Positions 1 through 7,237 of a stretch of DNA of 11,541 bases are shown piece by piece (within the stretch, counting starts at the first letter, position 1; each line of letters begins with the position of its first letter). Below the pieces are notes generated by a model. It saw only the letters and a list, made by a program, of their open reading frames with translations. It ran no database searches and was not told where the DNA came from. This DNA comes from an uncultured Clostridia bacterium (lineage in GTDB: Bacteria; Bacillota; Clostridia; Oscillospirales; Ruminococcaceae): NCBI GenBank assembly GCA_947584825.1, contig CANPWR010000040.1, positions 1 to 11,541 of the forward strand. Reading direction: 5' to 3'. Both the position numbers and the translations under genes were made by a program.

Positions 1-4
1 AAGG

Positions 5-61
5 TTAGGCTTTTAAGCCCCCCCCCCCTGTTACATATTCTGGAATTAGGCACTTACACAT
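5..61 (-). CDS. Candidate 18-codon peptide gene with an internal G11 tract
   Basis: On the minus strand an ATG at 59-61 opens a short frame encoding MCKCLIPEYVTGGGGLKA and ending with TAA at 5-7. An AAAGGA Shine-Dalgarno match (72-77) sits 10 nt upstream, and a promoter-like TTGACA/TAATAT pair (92-120) sits in front of that, so promoter, ribosome site and start are all in order. The peptide has a CxC near its N-terminus and a Gly4 encoded by eleven G residues plus a C. One G fewer gives an early stop; one G more would read out of the window. I do not recognise a family. It may equally be the conserved start of a dispersed repeat, or a frame that continues beyond position 1 if the homopolymer length is miscalled. 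Confidence 0.3.
   Translation of the reverse strand: MCKCLIPEYVTGGGGLKA
18..28. repeat. Homopolymer C11 (G11 on the minus strand)
   Basis: Eleven consecutive C residues lie at 18-28, inside the candidate minus-strand peptide frame. Tracts of this length are prone to slippage in cells and to miscounting in sequencing. A small dyad (GGCTT/AAGCC, 8-19) abuts it. Confidence 0.85.
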
Positions 62-91
62 ATTTTTCACGTCCTTTGATATTGTATATTT

Positions 92-120
92 ATATTAACA
101 TATTTCGACAGAGGTGTCAA
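92..120 (-). promoter_or_regulatory. Candidate sigma-A promoter reading leftward off the window edge
   Basis: On the minus strand a perfect -35 TTGACA (115-120) is followed, after a 17-nt spacer, by TAATAT (92-97), a 4/6 match to the -10 consensus. An overlapping TATAAA (89-94) has a 20-nt spacer and fits worse. The inferred transcription start near 85 would leave a leader of about 24 nt before the ATG at 61. It fits the short frame at 5-61 or a gene beyond the left edge. Confidence 0.4.
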
Positions 121-123
121 GGG

Positions 124-144
124 GTTGCAAAAAAATTTTGCAAC
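124..144. repeat. Perfect inverted repeat, 9-bp arms
   Basis: GTTGCAAAA (124-132) and TTTTGCAAC (136-144) are perfect inverted copies around a 3-nt AAA centre, immediately upstream of the leftward promoter's -35. TTTTGCAAC also recurs in the two direct repeats at 224-232 and 314-322. It could be an operator-like dyad or part of the repeat family; there is no U-tract that would make it a good terminator. Confidence 0.7.
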
Positions 145-147
145 CTA

Positions 148-175
148 GAGGCAAGAAGCAAGAGGCAAGAGGCAA
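148..175. repeat. Heptamer array, four copies of GARGCAA
   Basis: Four contiguous 7-mers read GAGGCAA, GAAGCAA, GAGGCAA, GAGGCAA. The array is non-coding and lies between two inverted repeats. A second heptamer array (TTAGAGA type) is at 7744-7764. Confidence 0.8.
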
Positions 176-215
176 GATTTATCTTTTTTACTAAGTTCTG
201 ATAGTAAAATCTTGC
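172..215. repeat. Long imperfect hairpin
   Basis: GCAAGATTT (172-180) pairs perfectly with AAATCTTGC (207-215), and TTTACT (187-192) can pair further inward with AGTAAA (203-208); the two inner and outer pairings compete for three bases. It overlaps the end of the heptamer array. Either strand could form the stem if transcribed. Confidence 0.6.
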
Positions 216-257
216 TTCTTTCCTTTTGCAACAAAGTACTAGCCTGCCGTTGTGCAA
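216..257 (+). repeat. Direct repeat copy 1 (42 bp)
   Basis: This 42-bp block differs from 306-347 at only two positions (245 and 254). The two copies start 90 bp apart. Each carries TTTTGCAAC near its left part and a TTGTnCAA end that is nearly its inverted complement, so each could fold as a weak hairpin. The reverse-strand open frame across both copies is an unconvincing gene with no recognisable family. Confidence 0.85.
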
Positions 258-285
258 AGTAAATACACTCCAAAAACTATCCAAA

Positions 286-322
286 GGCAGCAGAGCCACC
301 GGCGGTTCTTTCCTTTTGCAAC
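286..322 (+). repeat. Dispersed repeat core, copy A
   Basis: The reverse complement of this block contains AGAACCGCCG, then GGCTC, then TGCTGC. The same three words occur in the same order at 10725-10761 on the plus strand, about 10.4 kb away. In copy A the block bridges the spacer and the second 42-bp direct repeat. It may belong to a genome-wide intergenic repeat family. Confidence 0.55.
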
Positions 323-347
323 AAAGTACTAGCCCGCCGTTGTACAA
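306..347 (+). repeat. Direct repeat copy 2 (42 bp)
   Basis: This is the second copy of the 216-257 block, 40 of 42 positions identical. It is followed by about 40 nt of AT-rich sequence and the comM-side hairpin at 388-404. Apart from these repeats I see nothing else in the gene-free stretch 62-407. Confidence 0.85.
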
Positions 348-387
348 GCCCTAATAATTTTCAAACTTTTTATAGGCGGCAATGCGT

Positions 388-404
388 GCAGGGGTCACCC
401 CTGC
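388..404 (-). terminator. GC-rich hairpin just after the comM stop
   Basis: GCAGGGG (388-394) and CCCCTGC (398-404) form a perfect 7-bp stem with a 3-nt loop, starting 3 nt after the comM stop codon. No U-run follows on the minus strand, so it is not a canonical intrinsic terminator. It could be a 3'-end stabiliser or a weak terminator. Confidence 0.35.
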
Positions 405-407
405 CGG

Positions 408-1934
408 TTATCGTTGCCAATACTTTCTGTCCAAACTTCTATATTGAACAGCCTGTGCAATATGTGATTTTTGAATAACATCGCTCTTGTCCATATCCGC
501 AATAGTTCTTGCGACTTTGACTATTTTATCATACGCACGAGCCGACAGTCCCAACTTTTCAAACACGTTTTTAAGCATTGTGTTGGCGTCATCAGTCATA
601 GGACATACATCGTGCAAAATATCAGAAGTAATATTTGCATTGCAGGTTATTTTTGTGTTTTTGAATCTCCTGTTCTGTATTTCTCTCGCCTCGAAAACAC
701 GTTCTCTTATCTGAGCAGATGTCTCAGACTTTTCATTTGATGAAATGCTTTCATATTCTACAGGGGCAACCTCAAGATGTATATCAAATCTATCTATTAA
801 CGGTCCAGAAATCTTTGAGAGATACCTTGCTACCTGACTTTGCGAGCATATACACCTCCTTGTGGGATGCCCATAATATCCGCACGGACACGGATTCATA
901 GCGGCAACCAGCATTACCGAACAAGGGTATGTAATATTCCCCCATGCTCTTGATATGGTAACAATACCGTCCTCCAATGGCTGACGTAGAGCTTCTAATG
1001 TTCTCCTGTCAAATTCGGCAAGTTCGTCCATAAATAAAAGACCGTTATGTGAAAGGGATATTTCTCCCGGTTTTGGAATTGCCCCTCCGCCTGTCAATCC
1101 TGCTTGTGAGATTGTGTGGTGAGGGCTCCTAAAGGGACGCTTTGTTACAAGCGGTGTGTCGGGATCTAAAATGCCTGCTACCGAATACAAATTTGTAGCT
1201 TCAATTGACTCCTCAAAAGTCATCTTTGGCAGAATAGTCGGAATCCTTTTTGCAAGCATACTCTTTCCGCTTCCCGGAGAGCCAATCATAATCACATTAT
1301 GACCTCCGCAAGCCGCGATCTCAAGAGCTTTTTTTGCTCCCACCTGACCCTTTACATCGGAAAAGTCCAGCGTATCAAAGTAATCAACTTCCTTTGGCAC
1401 ATACTTTTCCGCAGGAGTTATCGGAGCAGAAAGGAAGTGAGATAAAAGCTCCTTTAACGTATTAACTCCGTAAACTGTTATACCCTCAACAACTGACGCC
1501 TCAAAAGCGTTTTTCTTAGGCACGAATATCTCCTTGATTCCTCTGTTCTTTGCATACAAAACCATAGGAAGAACTCCGTTTACTTCCCTTATTTCTCCTC
1601 CCAGAGAAACCTCGCCTATAAACGCTTTATCTCTTGTAACTGACTCATCAAAATATCCCGACACAACAAGAACCGCAGCCGAAATTGCCATATCAAAAGA
1701 CGACTGCGTTTTTCTTATATCCGCAGGCGCAAGATTTACAGTAACAGAACGCTCAGGAAAAGGTATATTACTTGACCTAAACGCACCTTTAATTCTGTCT
1801 CGGCTTTCCCTTACCACAGTGTCAGCCTGTCCGACAATATCAAATTTAGGCAATCCGTTTGAGGCCTCGATCTCAACCGTCACGCTGAACGAGTTCATAC
1901 CCAAAAGACCTATGCTGTTTATCTTTGCAAACAT
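408..1934 (-). CDS. comM: ComM/YifB family AAA+ ATPase (Mg-chelatase-like)
   Basis: This 508-residue protein has the full length of the ComM/YifB family. In order it shows a Lon-protease-like N-terminal domain (about 1-170), a Mg-chelatase-type AAA+ domain (about 190-395) and a C-terminal helical domain. The Walker A is GSPGSGKS (218-225), Walker B GLLFMDE (298-304) and sensor region AAMNPCPCG (344-352). Cys349, Cys351, Cys361 and Cys363 form the Cys cluster usual in the family. SGPLIDRFDIH (376-386) carries the conserved Arg. In Gram-negative bacteria ComM is a hexameric branch-migration helicase that helps integrate transforming DNA; the role in Clostridia is less established. The start is supported by AAAGGAGAT at 1942-1950. 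It lies 49 nt after the FAD oxidoreductase gene on the same strand and is probably co-transcribed with it. Confidence 0.95.
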   Translation of the reverse strand: MFAKINSIGLLGMNSFSVTVEIEASNGLPKFDIVGQADTVVRESRDRIKGAFRSSNIPFPERSVTVNLAPADIRKTQSSFDMAISAAVLVVSGYFDESVTRDKAFIGEVSLGGEIREVNGVLPMVLYAKNRGIKEIFVPKKNAFEASVVEGITVYGVNTLKELLSHFLSAPITPAEKYVPKEVDYFDTLDFSDVKGQVGAKKALEIAACGGHNVIMIGSPGSGKSMLAKRIPTILPKMTFEESIEATNLYSVAGILDPDTPLVTKRPFRSPHHTISQAGLTGGGAIPKPGEISLSHNGLLFMDELAEFDRRTLEALRQPLEDGIVTISRAWGNITYPCSVMLVAAMNPCPCGYYGHPTRRCICSQSQVARYLSKISGPLIDRFDIHLEVAPVEYESISSNEKSETSAQIRERVFEAREIQNRRFKNTKITCNANITSDILHDVCPMTDDANTMLKNVFEKLGLSARAYDKIVKVARTIADMDKSDVIQKSHIAQAVQYRSLDRKYWQR

Positions 1935-1983
1935 TATGTCAATCTCCTTTTTCAGTATGAAATTCTAATGTTATATACATATT

Positions 1984-3561
1984 TTAATTCTCGATAATCT
2001 GCACAGCAACCTTAATTCCGTCAACTGCGGCGCTCATAATTCCTCCGGCATAGCCTGCGCCCTCACCGCACGGAAACAGGTTTTCGCAGTTAAGCGAATA
2101 GAAACCGTCAGTTCTTGTTATACGAACAGGCGACGAGGTTCTAGTTTCAGGAGCAGTGAGAAGAGCTTTACCGTTTCCGAAACACTTCATCTTTTTAGAA
2201 AAATCATCAAACCCGATCTCAAGCATATTAGTTACGATTTTAGGAAACAAATTCCTCAGTTCAACCGCTTTCAGACCTCTAGGGTATGTTCCCTTTATAT
2301 CCGATTCAATGCTCGGATTTCCGCTTAAAAAGCCCTCGACTGTTGTTGCCGGCGCTGAGTAATCCTCATCTGCCAGCTTATATGCTCTGGATTCAATGTC
2401 CCTTTGAAAGCTAACACCGTCAAGAGGCTTACTCCCAAAGTCCTTTGGAGTTACCGATACAACGATTGCAGAATTTGCATTGTCGCCGTTTCTTGAATAC
2501 TCGCTCATTCCGTTTGTTACGACTGTTTTTTCCTCACTTTGAGCAGGAACAACATATCCACCGGGACACATACAAAACGTATAAACTCCCCTGCCGTATT
2601 TATTTCTTTTCGAGAGCTGATACTCTCCCTTAGGCAGGAGCGGATTATCTGCTTGATTTCCGTAAAGACTTATGTCTACATCACTCTGCCGATGTTCAAT
2701 TCTCACTCCGACTGAAAATGGTTTAGGTTCAAGAATAATATTTTTTCTAACCAAAAGCTCAAAGGTATCCCTTGCCGAATGACCAACAGCCAAGATAACA
2801 TCATCAACCTGCATTGAAAATCTGCTTGTTTTTATTTCATTGATCCTTCCGTTTTTAAGTGTAAAATCTTCAAGCTTAGTTTCAAAATATATCTCTCCGC
2901 CCAAAGATAAAATCCGCTCTCGCATAGCCTTGACAATTCTCCTCAAATTGTCAGTCCCAATGTGAGCCTTAGCTTTCGTAAGAATTTCCTTTGGCGCTCC
3001 AAACTCAACAAACTGCTCAAGTACATATCTGCAGAGCTTGTCCTTAATTCTTGATGTGAGCTTTCCGTCTGAAAAGGTTCCTGCCCCGCCCTCGCCGAAC
3101 TGAATATTAGATGATTCACTGAATACTCCTCCGTTCATAAAGGCATCAACCGATGATACACGCTTTTCAATCGGCTCTCCACGTTCAATAACTATCGGCT
3201 TTATTCCGTTCTCTGCCAAAACAAGAGCCGAAAACATTCCAGCCGGACCAAAGCCTATTACCGCAACCTTTTTGTTTTCATTTCCCTTTTTTAAAAGTGG
3301 TGAAAATTCAAAATTCTCACAGTAACTAGCAAACTTATTTCTATTGCAAATCTTTTTTTCAATATCTGAATCATAAAGCTCTACAAAAACCGAGTAAACT
3401 AACATTATGTTATCCCTGTTTCTTGCGTCGACAGATGTCTTATAAATTTCAATTTTTCTTATATTTCTTTCCTTCAATGAAGCAATTTTCAACGCCTTAG
3501 AAAAAACACTGTCTTTATTTGCATCAAGCGGCATTTTTATTCCAGAGATAATTAAAGGCAT
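1984..3561 (-). CDS. FAD-dependent oxidoreductase, COG2509 type
   Basis: This 525-residue protein has an N-terminal domain of about 95 residues typical of this uncharacterised dehydrogenase group, then a Rossmann FAD-binding fold. The dinucleotide motif is GFGPAG (103-108), with Glu126 at the end of the second strand for the ribose. A conserved GGAGTFSDGKL segment (158-168) follows. The C-terminal FAD motif GEGAGYAGGI is at 499-508. No membrane segment or signal peptide is seen, so it should be cytoplasmic. The physiological substrate is not known for this family and cannot be read from the sequence. The start has an AAGGTGAG-like ribosome site; an alternative ATG lies nine codons in. An intrinsic terminator separates it from ybbR upstream, so it may have its own promoter, though I found no convincing one in the 183-nt gap. 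Confidence 0.9.
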   Translation of the reverse strand: MPLIISGIKMPLDANKDSVFSKALKIASLKERNIRKIEIYKTSVDARNRDNIMLVYSVFVELYDSDIEKKICNRNKFASYCENFEFSPLLKKGNENKKVAVIGFGPAGMFSALVLAENGIKPIVIERGEPIEKRVSSVDAFMNGGVFSESSNIQFGEGGAGTFSDGKLTSRIKDKLCRYVLEQFVEFGAPKEILTKAKAHIGTDNLRRIVKAMRERILSLGGEIYFETKLEDFTLKNGRINEIKTSRFSMQVDDVILAVGHSARDTFELLVRKNIILEPKPFSVGVRIEHRQSDVDISLYGNQADNPLLPKGEYQLSKRNKYGRGVYTFCMCPGGYVVPAQSEEKTVVTNGMSEYSRNGDNANSAIVVSVTPKDFGSKPLDGVSFQRDIESRAYKLADEDYSAPATTVEGFLSGNPSIESDIKGTYPRGLKAVELRNLFPKIVTNMLEIGFDDFSKKMKCFGNGKALLTAPETRTSSPVRITRTDGFYSLNCENLFPCGEGAGYAGGIMSAAVDGIKVAVQIIEN

Positions 3562-3592
3562 AATCTCTCACCTTCTAAGCTTACTTCCAAAA

Positions 3593-3626
3593 TTAATAAA
3601 AATGGGTGACATTTTGCTGCCACCCA
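3593..3626 (-). terminator. Intrinsic terminator of the cdaA-ybbR operon
   Basis: On the minus strand a stem of TGGGTG with CACCCA (plus two inner pairs after one mismatch; 3603-3626) is followed by TTTTTATTAATTTT. It lies 119 nt after the ybbR stop and 42 nt before the oxidoreductase start, so it should end or attenuate the cdaA-ybbR transcript. Confidence 0.7.
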
Positions 3627-3716
3627 AAAATCAAACAGGCATTATGCCTTGTATTTAAATCCTGCGGCTGAACAATTCTCCGCCTCTGTTCGTAAATAAA
3701 ACTAAATACTACGGGG

Positions 3717-3746
3717 AAATTTAACAAACTTGAGAGCGTTAAATTT
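3717..3746. repeat. Inverted repeat over the ybbR stop codon
   Basis: AAATTTAAC (3717-3725) and GTTAAATTT (3738-3746) are perfect inverted copies with a 12-nt loop, and they overlap the ybbR stop codon. On the minus strand a CCCC run rather than a U-run follows, so it is not a good terminator. A second small dyad (AGGCAT/ATGCCT) is at 3637-3649. Confidence 0.5.
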
Positions 3747-5022
3747 ACTTTTCTTTGACCTCAATAGTTATATCATACAGACCATAAGCCCACACCTTAC
3801 CGTTATCAGGTGAATATATCGTTACCGACTTTGTATACGAGCCTTCATTAAGCGATTCTTTGTTCAAATCCAACTCTGCGATAAAGTCAGAAGCTTTGAT
3901 AGAAGATATAACCTTTTCCGGACCGTAAATCGTAACATCTGTTAATCTATTGGTTCTATTGACAACCCTGTTGTCATCGGACTTATTTATTATTTTAATT
4001 TGTGATTCGTTGAGAGATATAACCTTTCTGCCGAGATTGTTCCTTTTTACTTTTACAGTTACCGTACTGATCCCCGAAGCGTTGATCTGACCGCCTGTAG
4101 TTTTGACGTCCATATCAAATTTAGCTCCAGGACGAATATCTCTTAACTGTAAGTATCCCAAATGATTTGATGTTACATCTTCAATACTGTTATTAGGCGA
4201 AAGAATATCAATGCTTTCATCAGAAAGTGAATACTCTATTACAGATTCGTCAAAATTTTCCGGCGCACCCTGTATACCAACAGTAAATGGGAGCGTCTTT
4301 CTCATATAAACAGAAAAGTCTATTGTAAATTCTTCAGTACCCAGAGTAATATCCGATTGGTCAATAATCTTCTCATCCTGATACAAAACTACATCAGATG
4401 ATGTAGTGGTATACGATTCTGACAAAGACAGCTTTCCGTCAAATTTGACCTTTACGTCGGTGATCATATCTATCTTATCCTTAGGTCCCTTTATTTCGAC
4501 CTTCTCAGGCGACACTGACGTTTCTGTCAATGTAAATCCCTCTGTTGCACTTACACCCGATGCTTCAACAGAGACTTCCTTTTCTACCATATCTATATAA
4601 TCAAGACTTACTTTTATCTTACCTGGAGTTACATTCTCTACAGAAAATTCATCATCACTTTTAGATTGAATCCGAACATCTAGCTCATACTCTCCGGCTT
4701 GTTCAATCTTTGAAGCGTCAACCGTTGCATAAAGATCATCATTGGAATAATTTCCTATTTCGTATCTCATTCCGTTTATGGTAGCACTCACCATATTTAC
4801 ATCATAATTTACAACAGACAGTCCCTCTCGCTCTGCTCTTGTTCCTGTTAAATCAACTGTAATCGGAATGTTTGAGACAGTCTTGTATATTGTTGGATAA
4901 AGGGTAAGCGATAATGCAATCCAGATAATTACGGCAACTACTATAGAAAATATTCTTAAAAACAGTTTATTTCCAAAAAGGTGTTCTAAATCTATCTTTG
5001 CTCTTTTTGAACGCTTTTCCAT
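3745..5022 (-). CDS. ybbR: YbbR-domain membrane protein, CdaA regulator CdaR
   Basis: The 425-residue product has a basic cytoplasmic N-terminus (1-19), one membrane segment (about 20-42) and a long extracytoplasmic part. That part is built of beta-rich YbbR-type repeats, about four, covering roughly 48-423. In Firmicutes this protein (CdaR/YbbR) binds and modulates the membrane diadenylate cyclase CdaA. The gene start overlaps the end of cdaA by 31 nt, which suggests translational coupling and fixed stoichiometry. A GAGGGTG ribosome site sits about 9 nt before the ATG. In Bacillus the next gene of the operon is glmM; here the operon ends in a terminator and an oxidoreductase gene follows, so glmM must be elsewhere or in a different arrangement. 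Confidence 0.92.
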   Translation of the reverse strand: MEKRSKRAKIDLEHLFGNKLFLRIFSIVVAVIIWIALSLTLYPTIYKTVSNIPITVDLTGTRAEREGLSVVNYDVNMVSATINGMRYEIGNYSNDDLYATVDASKIEQAGEYELDVRIQSKSDDEFSVENVTPGKIKVSLDYIDMVEKEVSVEASGVSATEGFTLTETSVSPEKVEIKGPKDKIDMITDVKVKFDGKLSLSESYTTTSSDVVLYQDEKIIDQSDITLGTEEFTIDFSVYMRKTLPFTVGIQGAPENFDESVIEYSLSDESIDILSPNNSIEDVTSNHLGYLQLRDIRPGAKFDMDVKTTGGQINASGISTVTVKVKRNNLGRKVISLNESQIKIINKSDDNRVVNRTNRLTDVTIYGPEKVISSIKASDFIAELDLNKESLNEGSYTKSVTIYSPDNGKVWAYGLYDITIEVKEK

Positions 5023-5879
5023 TTTTTCTTCACCCTCTTTGCAAATCCACCTTTATCCTTTTCCGAAACATCAGATATAAAGCGTTTTTTCAAAAGTCGT
5101 CTTAGACTTTCTTTAGAGAACCCTCGTGTAAGTTCTCCCTCCTCAGCTACAGAAATGTTTCCTGTTTCTTCAGAAACAACTATAACAATTGCATCGGATA
5201 TTTCGCTTATTCCTATTGCAGCCCTGTGCCTTGAGCCAAGCTGTTTATTTATAAGCTCTTCCTTCTGAGGTGTTGGAAGAAAACAGCCTGCCGCCAAAAT
5301 TTTAGCATCTCTGATTATCACCGCTCCGTCATGAAGAGGAGAATTCGGAAAAAATATATTTCCAAAAATCGCATCGCTTGGTCTGCAGTTGAGTATTGTG
5401 CCATTCGCAACATGTTCTCCGAGCTTTGTTTTTCTCTCGCAAACTATTAACGCTCCTGTTTTGGTCTTTGAAAGATTAGATGCAGCATCGCAAATTGAGT
5501 CAATACATTCTGTCCAAACAGAATTATCATCACCATTGTCAGGATTTATAAACGATAAGTTAGCAACCTTTGTACGTCCCATCTTTTCAAGAATTCTTCT
5601 AAGTTCCGGCTGGAACACTATAATCAGTGCGACAAATCCCCACTTGAAAAAGTTTTCAAGCAGGAAGGTCATTGTCTTTAACTCGAGAAGTGAAGATATT
5701 AAATAGCATATCAAAATAATTATTATACCCTTAACAAGCTGTCCTGCTCTTGTCTCTCTGACAATTTGCGTTCCTTTAAAAATCAGATAAGACAAAATAG
5801 CCATATCTATTAAATCAATTATTGTTATTGATTTAAAGACACTAACGAAAGCCTGTAAGACTTCAGATATTGCAGACAT
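4992..5879 (-). CDS. cdaA: Membrane diadenylate cyclase CdaA
   Basis: CdaA condenses two ATP into c-di-AMP, a second messenger controlling potassium and osmolyte uptake and cell-wall homeostasis. Three hydrophobic segments lie in about the first 95 residues, followed by a DAC (DisA_N) domain. The two signature motifs are intact: DGA in LHDGAVII (Asp184 in this numbering) and RHR in SRHRAAIGIS (217-219). I chose the ATG at 5877-5879 (295 residues) because GGAAG lies about 8 nt upstream. A GTG three codons earlier (5886-5888) would abut that ribosome site and is less likely. The C-terminus has a basic tail (KRVKKKWKS). It is the first gene of the cdaA-ybbR operon, with a 180-nt leader containing inverted repeats. 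Confidence 0.95.
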   Translation of the reverse strand: MSAISEVLQAFVSVFKSITIIDLIDMAILSYLIFKGTQIVRETRAGQLVKGIIIILICYLISSLLELKTMTFLLENFFKWGFVALIIVFQPELRRILEKMGRTKVANLSFINPDNGDDNSVWTECIDSICDAASNLSKTKTGALIVCERKTKLGEHVANGTILNCRPSDAIFGNIFFPNSPLHDGAVIIRDAKILAAGCFLPTPQKEELINKQLGSRHRAAIGISEISDAIVIVVSEETGNISVAEEGELTRGFSKESLRRLLKKRFISDVSEKDKGGFAKRVKKKWKSVQKEQR

Positions 5880-5929
5880 AATATTCACTTCCTTTCTTTA
5901 TTCCTATAAATTAAGCACTGCACACTTAA

Positions 5930-5952
5930 CACTAATAATTAAATTATTAGTG
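5930..5952. promoter_or_regulatory. 23-bp near-perfect palindrome in the cdaA leader
   Basis: CACTAATAATT (5930-5940) and AATTATTAGTG (5942-5952) are perfect 11-nt inverted copies around one central A. An adjacent weaker dyad, TTAAG/CTTAA, spans 5911-5929. Both lie in the transcribed leader about 30-70 nt before the cdaA start. As DNA this resembles an operator; as RNA it would be an AU-rich hairpin. Confidence 0.6.
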
Positions 5953-6065
5953 ACATCAGGAATAATTGTAACGGCATTATGTTTTAACAAATAAATAGTT
6001 AATATTTGACCTTACTAAATGAAATTATTTATCGCATAGCAATAGCCATATATCTCTATAAAGAT

Positions 6066-6094
6066 ATTATAACATACCTATATTATTTTAACAA
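6066..6094 (-). promoter_or_regulatory. Promoter of the cdaA-ybbR operon
   Basis: On the minus strand TTGTTA (6089-6094, 4/6 match to -35), a 17-nt spacer and a perfect TATAAT (6066-6071) precede cdaA. The inferred start near 6059 gives a leader of about 180 nt. The -35 begins only 3 nt beyond the stop codon of the cysteine desulfurase gene. Confidence 0.7.
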
Positions 6095-6097
6095 GGG

Positions 6098-7237
6098 TTA
6101 AAACCCAATATTATTTACTTTTTTTAGTTCTGTTACAACTTTTTTTACCTCTGCCTCACTGTTAAATACCGAAGGTGAAAATCTCGTCAGACCATCTTCT
6201 GTTGTTCCGAGTGTTTTATGTGCCAGCGCCGAGCAATGAAATCCTCCCCGCAACGCAAAACCTCGTCTGCTTAGATAATCAGTAACCTCAAATGAGTTTG
6301 CATTTTTATAGCTGAATGAAACCAGAGGTGCATAATTCTTTTTCTCTTCTCTGAATACTGTAAAATTATTTAGTTTTTCTACCTGAGATACAAACATATC
6401 GCAGAGTCTGTCTTCTTTTCTTCTTATGTTGTTTAATCCAAAGTTTTTAACAAAATCAACTCCTGCTCCGAGAGAAACAATTCCCGGAACATTTATTGTT
6501 CCGCTCTCTAGCTGTTCAGGGAGAAAATCAGTCTGTTCAAGTTCTAGCGAAGTAGCTCCTGTTCCTCCCTCAATAATTGTACTTAATTTATAGCTTCCGT
6601 CTGAAATAAGCACGCCTGTTCCCGAAAGTCCGTAAAGACCTTTGTGACCTGCGCAGCATATAAAGTTTATACCTTCTCCCAGCTTTATGTTAAGAACACC
6701 TGCACCCTGCGCGGCATCAAGGATAAAGCATATTCCTTTCTTTTTGCAAACAGCCGCTATCTCATTAAACGGAAGAACCTCTCCTGTTACATTTGAAGCC
6801 GCCATCATACAAATGCACTTTGTATCTTTTCTTATAAGCGATTTGAAATTGGAAACTGTTTCTTCGTCACTGTCTGAAACCTTTGCAATTGAAAGGCTTA
6901 CATTATGCCTTGAACGTGCAAGCGCAAATGCCGGACGGGATACGGCATTATGCTCAAGAGAAGATATGATCATATGACCTCCGCTTTGCATAATTCCTTT
7001 CATTGCAAAGTTGACCGCATGGGTACAGTTTAGTGTAAAAACAACATTTTCTGGCTTTGCATTAAAAAAACTTGCTATTCTCTCCCTTACCTTATATACT
7101 TCGTCCGCTGCTTTGACTGACATCTTATGTCCGCTTCGCCCGGGATTTCCTCCTAAAAATTTCGCAGCATAATTAGCTCTGTTGACTACGACATTAGGCT
7201 TTGGAAAGGTTGTAGCTGAATTATCAAAATATATCAT
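6098..7237 (-). CDS. Cysteine desulfurase family protein (class V aminotransferase, EF2568 type)
   Basis: This 379-residue PLP enzyme should remove sulfur (or selenium) from cysteine (or selenocysteine) as an enzyme-bound persulfide. Visible features are the N-terminal YFDNSATTFPKP, His96 in SLEHNAV, Asp174 and Gln177 in DAAQGAG, and the PLP lysine Lys199 in AGHKGLYG. Cys335 in RGGFHCSALAHKTLGT is the likely persulfide cysteine. These match the EF2568-like branch rather than IscS or SufS proper. It follows a DUF3343 gene by 136 nt on the same strand, so the two probably act together in sulfur or selenium delivery. The AAAGGAGC ribosome site is 13 nt from the ATG; a three-codon mini-frame fills the space (7234-7245). 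Acceptor proteins are not in the window. Confidence 0.9.
   Translation of the reverse strand: MIYFDNSATTFPKPNVVVNRANYAAKFLGGNPGRSGHKMSVKAADEVYKVRERIASFFNAKPENVVFTLNCTHAVNFAMKGIMQSGGHMIISSLEHNAVSRPAFALARSRHNVSLSIAKVSDSDEETVSNFKSLIRKDTKCICMMAASNVTGEVLPFNEIAAVCKKKGICFILDAAQGAGVLNIKLGEGINFICCAGHKGLYGLSGTGVLISDGSYKLSTIIEGGTGATSLELEQTDFLPEQLESGTINVPGIVSLGAGVDFVKNFGLNNIRRKEDRLCDMFVSQVEKLNNFTVFREEKKNYAPLVSFSYKNANSFEVTDYLSRRGFALRGGFHCSALAHKTLGTTEDGLTRFSPSVFNSEAEVKKVVTELKKVNNIGF

Noticed and set aside
117..347. Minus-strand open frame of 76 codons with a duplicated peptide (LVLCCKRKE twice)
   Set aside because: It lies exactly over the two 42-bp direct repeats and the hairpins. The peptide duplication is explained by the DNA repeat, and I see no family match, so I treat it as a by-product.
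216..347. Possible CRISPR array from the repeated 42-bp units
   Set aside because: There are only two units, the spacer is 48 bp, and no cas genes are nearby; the shape fits a dispersed intergenic repeat better.
1534..1968. Plus-strand open frame of 144 codons opposite comM
   Set aside because: It is antisense to the N-terminal part of a clear comM gene, has no recognisable domain, and reflects the codon pattern of the real gene.
5880..6059. c-di-AMP riboswitch in the cdaA leader
   Set aside because: The leader is AT-rich and dominated by simple palindromes; I could not find the conserved multi-stem pattern of that riboswitch.
6086..6106. Terminator for the cysteine desulfurase gene
   Set aside because: The dyads TTTTAAC/GTTAAAA and GGGTT/AACCC overlap the stop codon and the cdaA -35, but the stems are short and AT-rich with no clean U-tract.
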